Part shown: positions 18,764 to 28,650 of the stretch, in pieces
Numbering within the stretch: position 1 is the first letter of the stretch
Layout of the letters: every line of letters starts with the position of its first letter
Assembly (NCBI GenBank): GCA_012838065.1
Contig: DUPY01000045.1
Span: 24,158-88,157, forward strand
DNA: 64,000 nt
Reading direction: 5' to 3'
From: Acholeplasma sp.
GTDB taxonomy: Bacteria > Bacillota_I > Bacilli_A > Acholeplasmatales > Acholeplasmataceae
Notes under the pieces: model-generated
Told to the model about the DNA's origin: nothing
Database searches by the model: none
The model's input: only the letters and a program-made list of their open reading frames with translations
Translations under genes and position numbers: made by a program

Positions 18764-20449
18764 TTGATTAAAAAATGGTGGATGGAAAGTGTTGGTTATC
18801 AAATATATCCGAAATCCTTTTACGATGGAAATAATGATGGCCATGGCGACTTACTCGGCATTTATAAAAAACTACCATACTTAAAATCATTAGGTGTAGA
18901 TTTAATCTGGATTTGTCCATTTTATGTTTCTCCAATGGATGATAATGGTTATGATGTTGCCGATTTTTATGATGTTGCACCAAGTTTCGGGACACTTGAT
19001 GATTTTAAAAAATTATTGAATAAAGCGAAAGAATTAGGCATTCGCATTATTTTAGATTTAGTTTTAAATCATACTTCTGATGAACATCCTTGGTTCATGG
19101 AATCAAGAAAATCAAAGGATAATCCTTATCGTGATTATTATATTTGGCAAAAAGGTAAATCAAAAGGTTTACCACCAACAAATTGGGGTTCATTTTTCGG
19201 CGGTAGCGCTTGGGCTTATGATGAAGCAACCGACGAGTATTATATGAAAATATTTTCTAATAAAATGCCAGACTTAAACTGGAAAAATGAGAAAGTTCAA
19301 GACGCAATGATTGATGTTGCAAAGTATTGGTTAGACTTAGGTGTTGATGGATTTAGAATTGATGCGGTAGCTCATTTAGCACGTGCACCATTTGTCGATG
19401 CAGAACCTAAAGACAAACCCGTAGTCTTGGACTGGCATAAATTTTCTAATTTACCAGATGTTCACATATATTTAAAAAAGATGTATCAAAAAGTATTCAA
19501 ACCATACGATGCGTTAACAATTGGCGAAGTTGGTGGTGAAGCAAACATTGAATCAGCGTATCAATATTCAGCATTTGATTCTGGTGAATTAAACATGGTA
19601 TTTAATTTTGACCACAACTGGTGTAACAATGTTTTTGATATTGATAACCTAGAAAATTTAAAAACGGATGTGAAACGGTTAAAGGAAGTATTTAATAAAT
19701 GGCAAGTCGCTTTTAAACAACGTGGTTGGCTACCTTTAAACTGGTTAAATCATGATCAACCAAGACTTATTAGTCACTATGGTGATCAAATGTATCCACT
19801 AGAAAGCGGAAAAATGTTAGCGACGGCATTGTATTTAATGCGTGGCACTCCATTTGTGTATCAAGGTGAAGAGATTGGTATGACAAACTATCCATTTCAA
19901 TCTATTGAAGATTTTAACGATGTGTCATCAATCAATCGCTATTATGATTTAAAAAGGGAAAACAAATATACAGAAGCGGAAATTTTATTTAAATTGAGCA
20001 TTAACTCACGTGATAATCCACGTAGTGCAATTCAATGGGATGATACAAAGTATGCCGGTTTTTCAAAAGTAAAACCAGTTGTTAATGTGAATCCAAATTA
20101 TATAGAAATCAATGTTAAAAACAATCTAGAAAATAAAGGAAGTTTATGGTATCATTATCAACATATATTTAAGCTAAGAAAAGACCCAAAATATAAAGAG
20201 CTATTTGTTTACGGTACTTATGAACAAGTTCCTACAAGTGATGAATTATATGTTTATATTCGTGAAAATAGCGCATATAAAGCCTATGTTATTAACTCCT
20301 TTAGCAGAGAGAATGTGACATATAAATTAAAGATAAATTTTGATTCTGTCTTACTAAATAATTATGAAAATATACTGATTAATGATGACATAATAACATT
20401 ATCACCGTATCAATCGGTGGTACTTGTTGTTAAGAAGGAGCAATTATGA
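18764..20449 (+). CDS. Alpha-glucosidase/oligo-1,6-glucosidase (GH13_31)
   Basis: 561-residue GH13_31 enzyme, the usual length. It cuts glucose from short maltodextrins or isomalto-oligosaccharides. Catalytic D200 (GFRIDAVAHL), E255 (IGEVGG) and D331 (LNHDQPR). The family start KKWWMESVGYQIYPKSFYD supports the TTG start at 18764, with GTAGGTG upstream; the next in-frame ATG would cut off KKWW. The pair QPR-LISHYGD after the last catalytic Asp is typical. It overlaps malQ by 4 bases. The preference for 1,4 or 1,6 bonds cannot be fixed by eye. Confidence 0.92.
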   Translation: MIKKWWMESVGYQIYPKSFYDGNNDGHGDLLGIYKKLPYLKSLGVDLIWICPFYVSPMDDNGYDVADFYDVAPSFGTLDDFKKLLNKAKELGIRIILDLVLNHTSDEHPWFMESRKSKDNPYRDYYIWQKGKSKGLPPTNWGSFFGGSAWAYDEATDEYYMKIFSNKMPDLNWKNEKVQDAMIDVAKYWLDLGVDGFRIDAVAHLARAPFVDAEPKDKPVVLDWHKFSNLPDVHIYLKKMYQKVFKPYDALTIGEVGGEANIESAYQYSAFDSGELNMVFNFDHNWCNNVFDIDNLENLKTDVKRLKEVFNKWQVAFKQRGWLPLNWLNHDQPRLISHYGDQMYPLESGKMLATALYLMRGTPFVYQGEEIGMTNYPFQSIEDFNDVSSINRYYDLKRENKYTEAEILFKLSINSRDNPRSAIQWDDTKYAGFSKVKPVVNVNPNYIEINVKNNLENKGSLWYHYQHIFKLRKDPKYKELFVYGTYEQVPTSDELYVYIRENSAYKAYVINSFSRENVTYKLKINFDSVLLNNYENILINDDIITLSPYQSVVLVVKKEQL

Positions 20450-21912
20450 GAAAAAGTGGAATATTACTACATATATCAAGTTTACCAAGCAAACACGGCA
20501 TTGGTACATTTGGTAAAGAAGCCTATCGATTTGTAGATTTTTTAGAAAAAGCAAATCAAAGGTTATGGCAAATCCTACCATTAGGACCAACGTCGTATGG
20601 TGATAGCCCATATCAAACTTTTTCTGCATTTGCTAATAATCCATATTTTATTGATTTAGACTTTTTAGTAAAAGAAAAATTATTAACTCTAAGCGAAATC
20701 AAACCACTTATTCGCGAAGTTGGAAATATTAATTATGGAGAACTTTATAACACAAGATTTATCGTCTTAAAAAAAGCATTCCGTCGATTTTTACCAAACG
20801 ATGCATACGTTAAGTTTTTAGAAGACCAAAAATTATGGTTACACGATTATGCACTGTTTATGACCTTAAAATTTATGCATGAAGGAAAAGCGTGGAGTGA
20901 GTGGCATGATCATTATCGCTTAAGAGACGTAGATGCTTTAAGCAAATTAGAAACAGAACAAACGGAAGAGATTAATTTTTGGAAATTTGTTCAGTTTAAA
21001 GCGTTCGAACAATGGCGAAACTTAAAAAAATATGCAAATGATCGAAACATTGAAATTATTGGAGATATGCCAATTTATGTTGCATTTGACTCAAGCGATG
21101 CATGGGCAAATCCAAATCTCTTTGAATTCGACCATGATAGAAAACCAGTCTTAGTTGCCGGAGTACCACCAGATAATTTTTCAGCAGATGGTCAATTATG
21201 GGGTAATCCAATTTACAACTGGAAATATATGAAAGAACAAAATTATCAATGGTGGGTAGAGCGTGTCCGTGCGCAATCTAACGATTTTGACATTATCCGT
21301 ATTGATCATTTTATTGGATTCGTAAATTACTTTGCAATTCCATATGGTGAAAAAACTGCAAAGAATGGCAATTGGTTAAAAGGACCAGGGATTGAACTTT
21401 TTGACGCCATCAAAGCTCAATTAGGTCAAAAAAACATCATCGCAGAAGACCTAGGTGTTGTGACGGATGAAGTTCGTGCTGTCATTAAGCAAACCGGTTT
21501 CCCAAGTATGAAATTAACGCAGTTTGCATTTGACCCAAGTGAATCTAGCGATTACTTACCGTACAACTATGAAAAAAACACCATAGTTTATACGGGTACA
21601 CACGATAACGAAACAACTAAAACGTGGTTTGAAAAATTAGATAAAAATTCCTTAAGATTTTGTTTAGAATATATCAATGATCCAAAAGGAAAAAATAAAA
21701 TTGAGTCATTTATAAAAATGACACTTTCATCCGTATCGAATTTATGTGTTATTCCAATGCAAGACTATCTTGAACTTGGAAGTGAAGGTCGTATGAATAC
21801 ACCTTCAACAGTTGGATCAAATTGGCAATTTAGAATTAACCAAAAAGATGTTCATGCAAAACTTGCGAATCGTATTAAAAAACTATCAAAAACTTATGGT
21901 AGAAATCTATAG
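20446..21912 (+). CDS. malQ: 4-alpha-glucanotransferase (amylomaltase, GH77)
   Basis: 488-residue GH77 enzyme, full length. It moves maltodextrin segments between chains and frees glucose, making longer chains for the phosphorylase. Catalytic D287 (IIRIDHFIGF), E334 (IIAEDLG) and D387 (TGTHDNETT). The 4-base ATGA overlap with the alpha-glucosidase gene shows coupled translation. A short hairpin follows the gene. Confidence 0.97.
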   Translation: MRKSGILLHISSLPSKHGIGTFGKEAYRFVDFLEKANQRLWQILPLGPTSYGDSPYQTFSAFANNPYFIDLDFLVKEKLLTLSEIKPLIREVGNINYGELYNTRFIVLKKAFRRFLPNDAYVKFLEDQKLWLHDYALFMTLKFMHEGKAWSEWHDHYRLRDVDALSKLETEQTEEINFWKFVQFKAFEQWRNLKKYANDRNIEIIGDMPIYVAFDSSDAWANPNLFEFDHDRKPVLVAGVPPDNFSADGQLWGNPIYNWKYMKEQNYQWWVERVRAQSNDFDIIRIDHFIGFVNYFAIPYGEKTAKNGNWLKGPGIELFDAIKAQLGQKNIIAEDLGVVTDEVRAVIKQTGFPSMKLTQFAFDPSESSDYLPYNYEKNTIVYTGTHDNETTKTWFEKLDKNSLRFCLEYINDPKGKNKIESFIKMTLSSVSNLCVIPMQDYLELGSEGRMNTPSTVGSNWQFRINQKDVHAKLANRIKKLSKTYGRNL

Positions 21913-21918
21913 TATAAT

Positions 21919-21946
21919 AAAGGGTGTTCTAATCAAACACCTTTTA
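21919..21946 (+). terminator. Weak terminator or attenuator after malQ
   Basis: Stem AAAGGGTGTT/AACACCTTTT (one G-U pair) with a 7-base loop and only a short T-run; may reduce rather than stop read-through into the next genes. Confidence 0.5.
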
Positions 21947-21970
21947 AAGTATTTATAAGGGAGCGTTCAT

Positions 21971-22423
21971 ATGGTACCAAAATTTGAAAAGAGAGTCCGT
22001 GCATTTGCGATTGACACTTCAGGCGTTTTTATAACAGCTATTTTATCCTTATTTATACCCAAACCATTCAACTTCATATTAATTGGTGCTGCAGTATTAG
22101 GATTTTATATTATGCCTTATTTCATTTCCAATGGACAAACATTTGGAAAACGTGTTGAAAAGATCAAAGTAGTTAATTTGGATGGTAGTGATGCCAGCAT
22201 CGCTAAATTATTAATTAGAGAAATAACCAAATTAGTACTAAGTTTTCTGACAGGTGGCATTTATTTAGTAGTTGCCTTTTTTGCAGTTACAGAAAAGGAA
22301 GTTAGTCGCACCATTCATGATTACATTTTTAAGACAAAAATGATTGATTTAGATACAACAAAAAAGCATAAAACAGATCCTGTCTTAGGTAAAGGTGAAT
22401 ACGCGAAGAAAAGAGGTTTATAA
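21971..22423 (+). CDS. RDD-family membrane protein
   Basis: 150-residue small membrane protein of the RDD family. The start FEKRVRAFAIDTSGVF carries the family's Arg and Asp, and three hydrophobic helices follow (about residues 15-37, 40-60 and 85-110), with the family-like NGQTFGKRVEKIKVV between. The function of most RDD proteins is unknown; some act in ion transport. AAGGGAG precedes the ATG. One-base overlap with the following amylase gene. Confidence 0.82.
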   Translation: MVPKFEKRVRAFAIDTSGVFITAILSLFIPKPFNFILIGAAVLGFYIMPYFISNGQTFGKRVEKIKVVNLDGSDASIAKLLIREITKLVLSFLTGGIYLVVAFFAVTEKEVSRTIHDYIFKTKMIDLDTTKKHKTDPVLGKGEYAKKRGL

Positions 22424-24129
22424 TGATTAAAAAAATTCATATATTTTTATTATTACTTACGTTTACATTTATATTAGTAAGTTGTGGTAGCACAACGTAT
22501 ACCGTGACATTTATATATAATGAGGGTACGACTGAAGAAGTAAACGTAGTAAAAAATAAAACTGTCGATAGACCAGAAAAAATAATCGAACAGGAGTTTC
22601 AAGTTTTTATTGATTGGTTCTTAGGAGAATCCGTCTATGATTTTAACTTGCCTGTAACTAAGGATTTAGTTATTGAGGCGAAATATTACGATTTTCGTTT
22701 GGAATATCCAAATCAAGATATTTATTATCAAATTTTTGTACGTTCATTTGCTGATAGCGATAACGATGGTATTGGTGATTTAAATGGTATTACGCAAAAC
22801 TTAGATTATTTAAAATCGCTTGGAATTACCGCATTATGGTTATTACCAATTCATCCATCACCCTCATATCATGGTTATAACGTCACCGATTATTATGGTA
22901 TTCAGCCAGATTATGGTACGATGGAAGATTTTGATAACCTTGTTGAAAAAGCAAGTGAACTAGGCATAAAAATTGTTTTAGACTTAGTAGTTAACCATAC
23001 ATCAGATCAACATCTATGGTATAAAGAAGCAATAAAAGGTTCAAACAATCCGTACCGTAATTATTATTTGTTTAACAATAACGGTAATGCCTACGAATCT
23101 TTTGTTGGCGGAATGAAAGACTTAAACTTAGCGAATCCTGAAGTTGTTAATGAAATTTATAACATCATGGATTTCTACATCGAAAAAGGTGTAGATGGTT
23201 TTAGATTAGATGCCGCATTGCATTTCTTTGATCGTCATGGTTATAAAGCTAAATCTTTTGAAAATGGTGTCTTTATCCATTCATTAAATAGCCATATGAA
23301 GGAAAAATATGGAAGAGGATACATCGTATCTGAAGTGTTTGATTATAACTACTTAGCATATCCAGATTATTATATCGGTAGCGATTCATTATTTGATTTT
23401 TATACTGCACAACAAATATGGCAAAAAATTGGTTCAGGTTCAAGTTCATATTTATTCGTAAGTAACTTAGCTCGGATGTATAACGATATTAAGAAAGTAG
23501 CGCCAGATTTTATACCAGCAACGTTTTTAACAAATCATGACTTAGACCGCTTAGCATCCATGCCTGAATTTAAGGGAATCAACGCGATGGAGCGTATTAA
23601 ACAAGCGACCAATGTTTTATTAACATTACCTGGAAACCCATTTATTTACTATGGTGAAGAGCTTGGTATGCAGGGTACACGTAAAGAAGGTGTAAATGTC
23701 CCAGGTTATGGTACGGCATATGATGAGTTTAGAAGAACACCATTCTTGTGGGGAAATGACTATCAAACGTCTTGGTTCCCGGATTCAGAAAATACGTTAA
23801 CAGCAAATCAGCAACAACAATCCAAGGATTCGAATTCATTATACAGTCACTATAAATCTCTTATCGAAATTCGTAAACAAACACCAGCGTTAATGTTCGG
23901 TAACAGTTTTATACCTTATAACGGTAACTCTGGCAAGCTACAAGGCTACATAAGAACTATTGAAACAGAGTACTTTAGACAAGCTGTATTAGTTATCCAC
24001 AACGTAAGTTTAGATACAATGTCTTTAACGCTTGATCATAAACAAATACTTTATGGAAATCTAGAATTAAAGCCTTATGAAACGGTTATTGTTGAAATTG
24101 ACTATAACAGCATTGGAGACTTTACATAA
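22423..24129 (+). CDS. Lipid-anchored alpha-amylase (GH13) with InlB-type N-terminal domain
   Basis: 568-residue GH13 lipoprotein. Signal peptide with lipobox LVSC, lipidated Cys at residue 21. A beta-grasp repeat of the Listeria-Bacteroides (InlB B-repeat, Flg_new) type follows at about residues 25-90 (VTFIYNEGTTEE ... VIEAKY). The catalytic domain begins near residue 98 (DIYYQIFVRSFADS) with D263 (GFRLDAALHF), E304 (VSEVFD) and D373 (TNHDLDR). It should cut starch or maltodextrin at the outer face of the membrane before import. Two other lipoproteins in the window carry the same N-terminal domain. One-base overlaps with both neighbours indicate an operon. Confidence 0.9.
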   Translation: MIKKIHIFLLLLTFTFILVSCGSTTYTVTFIYNEGTTEEVNVVKNKTVDRPEKIIEQEFQVFIDWFLGESVYDFNLPVTKDLVIEAKYYDFRLEYPNQDIYYQIFVRSFADSDNDGIGDLNGITQNLDYLKSLGITALWLLPIHPSPSYHGYNVTDYYGIQPDYGTMEDFDNLVEKASELGIKIVLDLVVNHTSDQHLWYKEAIKGSNNPYRNYYLFNNNGNAYESFVGGMKDLNLANPEVVNEIYNIMDFYIEKGVDGFRLDAALHFFDRHGYKAKSFENGVFIHSLNSHMKEKYGRGYIVSEVFDYNYLAYPDYYIGSDSLFDFYTAQQIWQKIGSGSSSYLFVSNLARMYNDIKKVAPDFIPATFLTNHDLDRLASMPEFKGINAMERIKQATNVLLTLPGNPFIYYGEELGMQGTRKEGVNVPGYGTAYDEFRRTPFLWGNDYQTSWFPDSENTLTANQQQQSKDSNSLYSHYKSLIEIRKQTPALMFGNSFIPYNGNSGKLQGYIRTIETEYFRQAVLVIHNVSLDTMSLTLDHKQILYGNLELKPYETVIVEIDYNSIGDFT

Positions 24130-24938
24130 TGTTTATATCAAAGTTTTTTATTCAAAGCTTAAAACCTAAAGAAGTGTTTGATCACCTAAGTGATAAACTT
24201 TACAAATACTTTATTTATTTTGTATTGTTAATGCTTATTATGGTATTGCCTCAAAACATTAATATCATACAAAATTATGGTTTTAAACTACATTTTATTG
24301 AAAATACATTTCATTTAAGTACACCGACATGGGTATTACCGGAAGATGTTTATTTTTCAACAAACAAATTGGTAAGTGAGCGCGATATATCATTTACTTA
24401 TAAACATGAGGGTCTTACATATATTTTTAACTATAAAGGCCAGTCTTTAAATGATAATGAAAAGTATATTTTATTAAAAGAAGCTGAAGTTACCTATATT
24501 GATGAAAAGGGTAATCAAATAACAAGACCATATAAAAACTTTACAGAAACGTTTAGTTTGAAAGGCTTGAATCTTGCAACAGGTCAAGATAAGACAAATC
24601 TATACATAGAGTTTGCAAATAATTTAGAATCAAGTTTTGGGCCTTATATAACGCTTTACTCATTATTAACAAATACATTTGTTACACTGTTTATTCAATG
24701 TTTATTTGTATTTTTACTGGCACTAGTTGTCCAATTGTTTAGATATGGACTTACAAGTTTTATGAGTTATAAAGACACAATTAAGTTTGTTATTTTAATG
24801 TTAACAATACCGGTGTTTTTATCGCTAATCGTTGGGATTATTCAGCCAGCGTTTGGTACAGTAGTCTTTCAGTTTGGAGCAGGTATTACAATCATGTTAG
24901 TCATGTTAAAATACGGAAGAAAGTATTATCAATCGTAA
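24129..24938 (+). CDS. DUF1189 maltodextrin-utilisation membrane protein (YvdJ/MalA-like)
   Basis: 269-residue membrane protein: one N-terminal helix (about 28-45), an outside domain of about 140 residues, then three C-terminal helices. This fits DUF1189, found in maltodextrin operons of Bacillus (yvdJ) and streptococci (malA); its molecular job is not established. The start KFFIQSLKPKEV resembles family beginnings. It is coupled by one base to the lipid-anchored amylase, which supports a role in maltodextrin use. The assignment rests on topology, start and context. Confidence 0.65.
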   Translation: MFISKFFIQSLKPKEVFDHLSDKLYKYFIYFVLLMLIMVLPQNINIIQNYGFKLHFIENTFHLSTPTWVLPEDVYFSTNKLVSERDISFTYKHEGLTYIFNYKGQSLNDNEKYILLKEAEVTYIDEKGNQITRPYKNFTETFSLKGLNLATGQDKTNLYIEFANNLESSFGPYITLYSLLTNTFVTLFIQCLFVFLLALVVQLFRYGLTSFMSYKDTIKFVILMLTIPVFLSLIVGIIQPAFGTVVFQFGAGITIMLVMLKYGRKYYQS

Positions 24939-24945
24939 CGTATAA

Positions 24946-24984
24946 AAAAACTTACACAGCTTAAGTATCTGTGTAAGTTTTTAT
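24946..24984. terminator. Bidirectional terminator between converging glucan units
   Basis: 14-bp stem AAAAACTTACACAG/CTGTGTAAGTTTTT with a 9-base loop, T-rich in both directions. Confidence 0.95.
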
Positions 24985-24987
24985 TTT

Positions 24988-25563
24988 CTATGAAGTAATT
25001 AATAGATTTTCTTTCAAACTTAAACCTGGTGTTTCTAAGTTGATATTAAACGTTATGCTACCAAATGTTGGTGTTTCGCTTGACTCATCTGCCGTTAATT
25101 GTATTGTTAAAATATACACATTATCTTTTACTAATCCAAAATATCTGTTATAAATTATACTTGCAACTTGATATGCAACTTCTTGAATATGTTCCTTTGC
25201 ATCTTCGTTAGTAATGAGCCCACTGAAACGAATATTATTTGATAGAATTAATGTTGAAATTTCACCGACTTGTAGTGTCGTTTCTTCAATGATAGGATAC
25301 CATTTTGCATATAACACTAAGTCGCTTGTAACGGGCTTATCAAGCGCGAAATATGTAGATAAGTCATCGATATCTGTATACCAACCACCAAACAAGTGGC
25401 CTTGTTTTGAAGGTCTTGCGGATGTTATAAAATCACCATCTTTAACGGTTTCTGTTTTAGTTTTTTGGTCATTGTTATAGTTGTACTCGACTTTATAACT
25501 TTTACCACATGCCACTAAAACAACTGTGAATAAAAGTGTAAATACTAATAATGTTTTTTTCAT
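24988..25563 (-). CDS. Lipoprotein with InlB-type repeat, unknown function
   Basis: 191-residue lipoprotein with lipobox LVAC, Cys at residue 19. Residues about 23-90 form one InlB/Flg_new repeat, with the hallmark FGGWYTD and closing LVLYAKW. The remaining 100 residues (from TTLQVGEISTL) match nothing I recognise. It is the second gene of a unit with the secreted pullulanase, only 2 bases after it, and its ribosome site GGAGGT overlaps the pullulanase stop. A part in holding starch or enzymes at the cell surface is inference from context. Confidence 0.75.
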   Translation of the reverse strand: MKKTLLVFTLLFTVVLVACGKSYKVEYNYNNDQKTKTETVKDGDFITSARPSKQGHLFGGWYTDIDDLSTYFALDKPVTSDLVLYAKWYPIIEETTLQVGEISTLILSNNIRFSGLITNEDAKEHIQEVAYQVASIIYNRYFGLVKDNVYILTIQLTADESSETPTFGSITFNINLETPGLSLKENLLITS

Positions 25564-25565
25564 AA

Positions 25566-28469
25566 CTAACCTCCAAGCTCAACACGATAGTTGTTTCCTC
25601 TAACACGTAATGTGTAATAGAGTAGTTGACTATAACCGTTAGTATCGGTTGCTTTTACTGTTACTGTGTAGTAACCAGGTAATTGTGTTTGTTGATATGT
25701 AGAAGCGGATAATGTGATGTTCTGTCCTACAATTGTCACATTATCTAAGGGGTTAAATGGTTGAAGTGGGTCAATTTCGATTAGGTTTTGGTTAATCGTA
25801 ATAAGGTCCGGTTTCTTTTCAACTAAAATAACGGTTGAGTTTCCAATAGAATAGGCACGATTTTTAATGGTTGCAATACCATTAAATGTTGCTTGATCGT
25901 AGCTTGTAAGCTGAATATATTCTTTATTTGGATTTAAGTCAACATATGCTAAATCACCTTTTGGATGTGATGTGTGTAAAACAATGACATCACCATTAAC
26001 AGAATCAGAAATTTCGTATGCAATTGCGTGAACGTTATCTGATGTTGGTAAGAATTTTAAGTTTGCTTGAATGTCAGCAGCAGTAGACATTCTAAATTGA
26101 GGGTATGTTTTACGAATTTGAATTAATGTTTTGTAATACTCAAAGACATGGATGTTTGTAATTTTTTCATCCCATCGAATTTGGTTTACAGAGTCTGGAG
26201 ATTCGTAAGAGTTATGGTCATATCCACCATCTTTAAGTGGTTTAGAACGCATAATTTCGGTACCTGCATGTAAGAATGGAACGCCTTGTGAAGTTAAGAT
26301 AATTGCGTTGGCTTGTATTTGCATTGATGAAAGTTTATTAAATGGAACTTTAGTTAATCGTAATTTATCATGTAATGTGTTATTATCGTGTGCTTCAACG
26401 TAATTGATGGTTTTATTTGGGTCTAAGTGCCATGCACTTACGCCGGTAACACCTGAATGTGTAACGCCACCAACGATGCCATATTTTATGTTGTTTACAT
26501 GATTTCCAGGATTGTGGTTTTGAATCCATGCACCTTCAGCTGCATTAAATACAGAACCCTTAATTGCATCACGAGTAAAGTCGTTAAATGCACCAACATT
26601 TTCTAAGTTTTTAATATTTCCTTTATCAGCTGCTAAGCTTGATGGAAGTGGAGTGGATCCCCCGTTCCATGGTTCTCCGTAAACAATAATTGTTGGATCA
26701 ATTTCATGTAGAGCGTTTGAAATAGCATTCATTGTTTCAACGTCATGTAATGCCATTAAGTCAAATCTAAAACCACTTAAATTATATTCAGTTGCCCAAA
26801 ATACAGTTGAGTCTACCATGAATTTACGCATCATTGAACGTTCTGAAGCTGTTTCGTTTCCTGTACCAGAACCGTTAGAAAAACCACCTGTTTCTGTATG
26901 TCTAAAGTAGTAACCAGGTAAAATCTTGTGGAAGTTTGAACCTTCAGACTCACCCGTATGATTATAGACAACGTCCATAATTAGACGAATATCATAATCA
27001 TGAAAGGCCATTACAGTCTTTTTGAATTCTTCGATTCTTATACGACCATCAAAAGGATTTGTTGAATAGGAGCCTTCTAGAGTATTGAAGTTATATGGCA
27101 TATAACCCCAGTTAAAGATTTTATCGTATGTTGGATCGTTTGAACGCACTTCATCAATATAACCGAAGTCAAAGATAGGAAGTAATTGTACAGCATTTAC
27201 ACCTAGTTCAGCAATATGGTCTAACCCTGTTGTTACAGTAACTCCTTTGTTGGTATACTTTGTGTTCGTCTCAGCCATGCCTAAGAATTTACCACGGTAT
27301 TGATCTGGTCCTCTCCAAGAACTGTGAGACGTTAAATCACGAACATGAAGTTCATAAACAATATAATCCACAGGATTTACAACAGTGTTTGGACGCGCGT
27401 TATATACCCAGCCTTCAGGGTTGAGTTTACTAAAGTCAACAATCATACCGCGTGTTCCATTAACCCCTGTTGAATATGCATAAGGGTCAACAACTTCGAA
27501 TGTTCCGCTGCTGTTTTCTACCGTAAATGTATAGTATTTAAAGGATACATCTTCATCTAGTTTCGCTTCCCATGCACCGTTTTCAATTTTTACTAATTGA
27601 ACTTGTTTGTATGGTGTCTTTTCTTCGCTTGGCTTACCACTGTTATCATAGTTTTCATGACCTTGATGATATAGGTTTAATGTAACTGCTTGACTTAATG
27701 GTGCCCACAATCTGAAAATTGTTTGATTGTTGACAAATGAGACGCCAAGTTGTCCATCGTATGTATAGGCGTCTTCAAACTCCTTCGTGTCGTATAAGTT
27801 TTGAATACTTACAGTTAATGTATAAACATGTTGATTTTCAAAATGAGCTCTTACTTCGTAGTGGTTTGAAATAACAACATCACCAATGTTAACATTAATT
27901 GTTTTTGAGGTAGGAACTTCTGTTTTAATAATTTCATTATTTTCAAGAATTTCATAACGAATTGGTGTTTTTGTGAAAGTCGCAACAACGTTTTTCGATG
28001 TATTGAAGTAGGCATTAATTACTTTATCGCGATAATCTGGAATGTTATTTGCTAAATCTGCTTGAGATTTACCGATGTTAATATCCTGTTCAACAAAGTA
28101 AACATGATATTTGCCATCGATTTCTTCAACTTCAGACAAATTAAAAAAACGGTCTCCTCCAATTTCTCGGTAACCATCCCATGCGCCGCGCTTAATAATG
28201 ATTCCAAGTCTTGTGGCACCAGGATATTTTTCAGTTAAATTTACTTCAAGGTATGCACCTTTTTCATCAACATTACTTTGAGAGAAATCAAACTGAATAC
28301 CATCGCGAGCTACCGGTAAGTTTTCCCACAACCAAATGTTGAAACTAGTATAGTTGTTATCGTATCGATAATAATGTACGACAAGCGTTTTATTATCATT
28401 GGCGTTTATGTTGCTGGTAAAACCTACAGCACCAAATAAAAGTATCAATAAAATAAGTATCTTTTTCAT
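25566..28469 (-). CDS. Secreted type I pullulanase with CBM41 and C-terminal Ig-like domain
   Basis: 967-residue secreted enzyme. N-terminal signal peptide ending near NINAND with no lipobox Cys. A CBM41-like starch-binding domain (about residues 28-135, LVVHYYRYDNNY start), a linker domain, a CBM48-like domain (about 235-330), then the catalytic barrel with FNWGYMP and D570 (GFRFDLMAL), E599 (VYGEPWN) and D695 (VEAHDNNTLHD). The last 90 residues look Ig-like. It cuts alpha-1,6 bonds in pullulan, amylopectin or glycogen outside the cell. A perfect cre-pattern operator lies upstream on the same strand. How it stays near the cell is not evident. Confidence 0.93.
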   Translation of the reverse strand: MKKILILLILLFGAVGFTSNINANDNKTLVVHYYRYDNNYTSFNIWLWENLPVARDGIQFDFSQSNVDEKGAYLEVNLTEKYPGATRLGIIIKRGAWDGYREIGGDRFFNLSEVEEIDGKYHVYFVEQDINIGKSQADLANNIPDYRDKVINAYFNTSKNVVATFTKTPIRYEILENNEIIKTEVPTSKTINVNIGDVVISNHYEVRAHFENQHVYTLTVSIQNLYDTKEFEDAYTYDGQLGVSFVNNQTIFRLWAPLSQAVTLNLYHQGHENYDNSGKPSEEKTPYKQVQLVKIENGAWEAKLDEDVSFKYYTFTVENSSGTFEVVDPYAYSTGVNGTRGMIVDFSKLNPEGWVYNARPNTVVNPVDYIVYELHVRDLTSHSSWRGPDQYRGKFLGMAETNTKYTNKGVTVTTGLDHIAELGVNAVQLLPIFDFGYIDEVRSNDPTYDKIFNWGYMPYNFNTLEGSYSTNPFDGRIRIEEFKKTVMAFHDYDIRLIMDVVYNHTGESEGSNFHKILPGYYFRHTETGGFSNGSGTGNETASERSMMRKFMVDSTVFWATEYNLSGFRFDLMALHDVETMNAISNALHEIDPTIIVYGEPWNGGSTPLPSSLAADKGNIKNLENVGAFNDFTRDAIKGSVFNAAEGAWIQNHNPGNHVNNIKYGIVGGVTHSGVTGVSAWHLDPNKTINYVEAHDNNTLHDKLRLTKVPFNKLSSMQIQANAIILTSQGVPFLHAGTEIMRSKPLKDGGYDHNSYESPDSVNQIRWDEKITNIHVFEYYKTLIQIRKTYPQFRMSTAADIQANLKFLPTSDNVHAIAYEISDSVNGDVIVLHTSHPKGDLAYVDLNPNKEYIQLTSYDQATFNGIATIKNRAYSIGNSTVILVEKKPDLITINQNLIEIDPLQPFNPLDNVTIVGQNITLSASTYQQTQLPGYYTVTVKATDTNGYSQLLYYTLRVRGNNYRVELGG

Positions 28470-28495
28470 ATTATCTCCTTTCTTAGTCCAAATAT

Positions 28496-28597
28496 ATCAT
28501 AAAACAATCAAGTATGACCAATTTGGTTATCTGATTCAATTGTGATAGCGGTTTCACAATGTACGCGCTTACATTACGTGCGCTTATGTGATAAAAT
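28496..28597. promoter_or_regulatory. Divergent promoters and cre-like operator, pullulanase versus starch transporter operon
   Basis: On the minus strand TGAAACCGCTATCA (28556-28543) matches all 14 positions of TGWAANCGNTNWCA. The leftward -10 candidate is TATGAT (28501-28496). The rightward promoter is TTACAT (28569-28574), 17-base spacer, TAAAAT (28592-28597). Between operator and -10 are two near-repeats GCGCTTACAT and GCGCTTATGT, a possible second site. Control of both units from here by the LacI-type regulator is inference. Confidence 0.72.
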
Positions 28598-28650
28598 TAA
28601 AGCATAAAAAGGTATAAACTATACTAAGAAAAAAATAAGGAGGAAATAAA

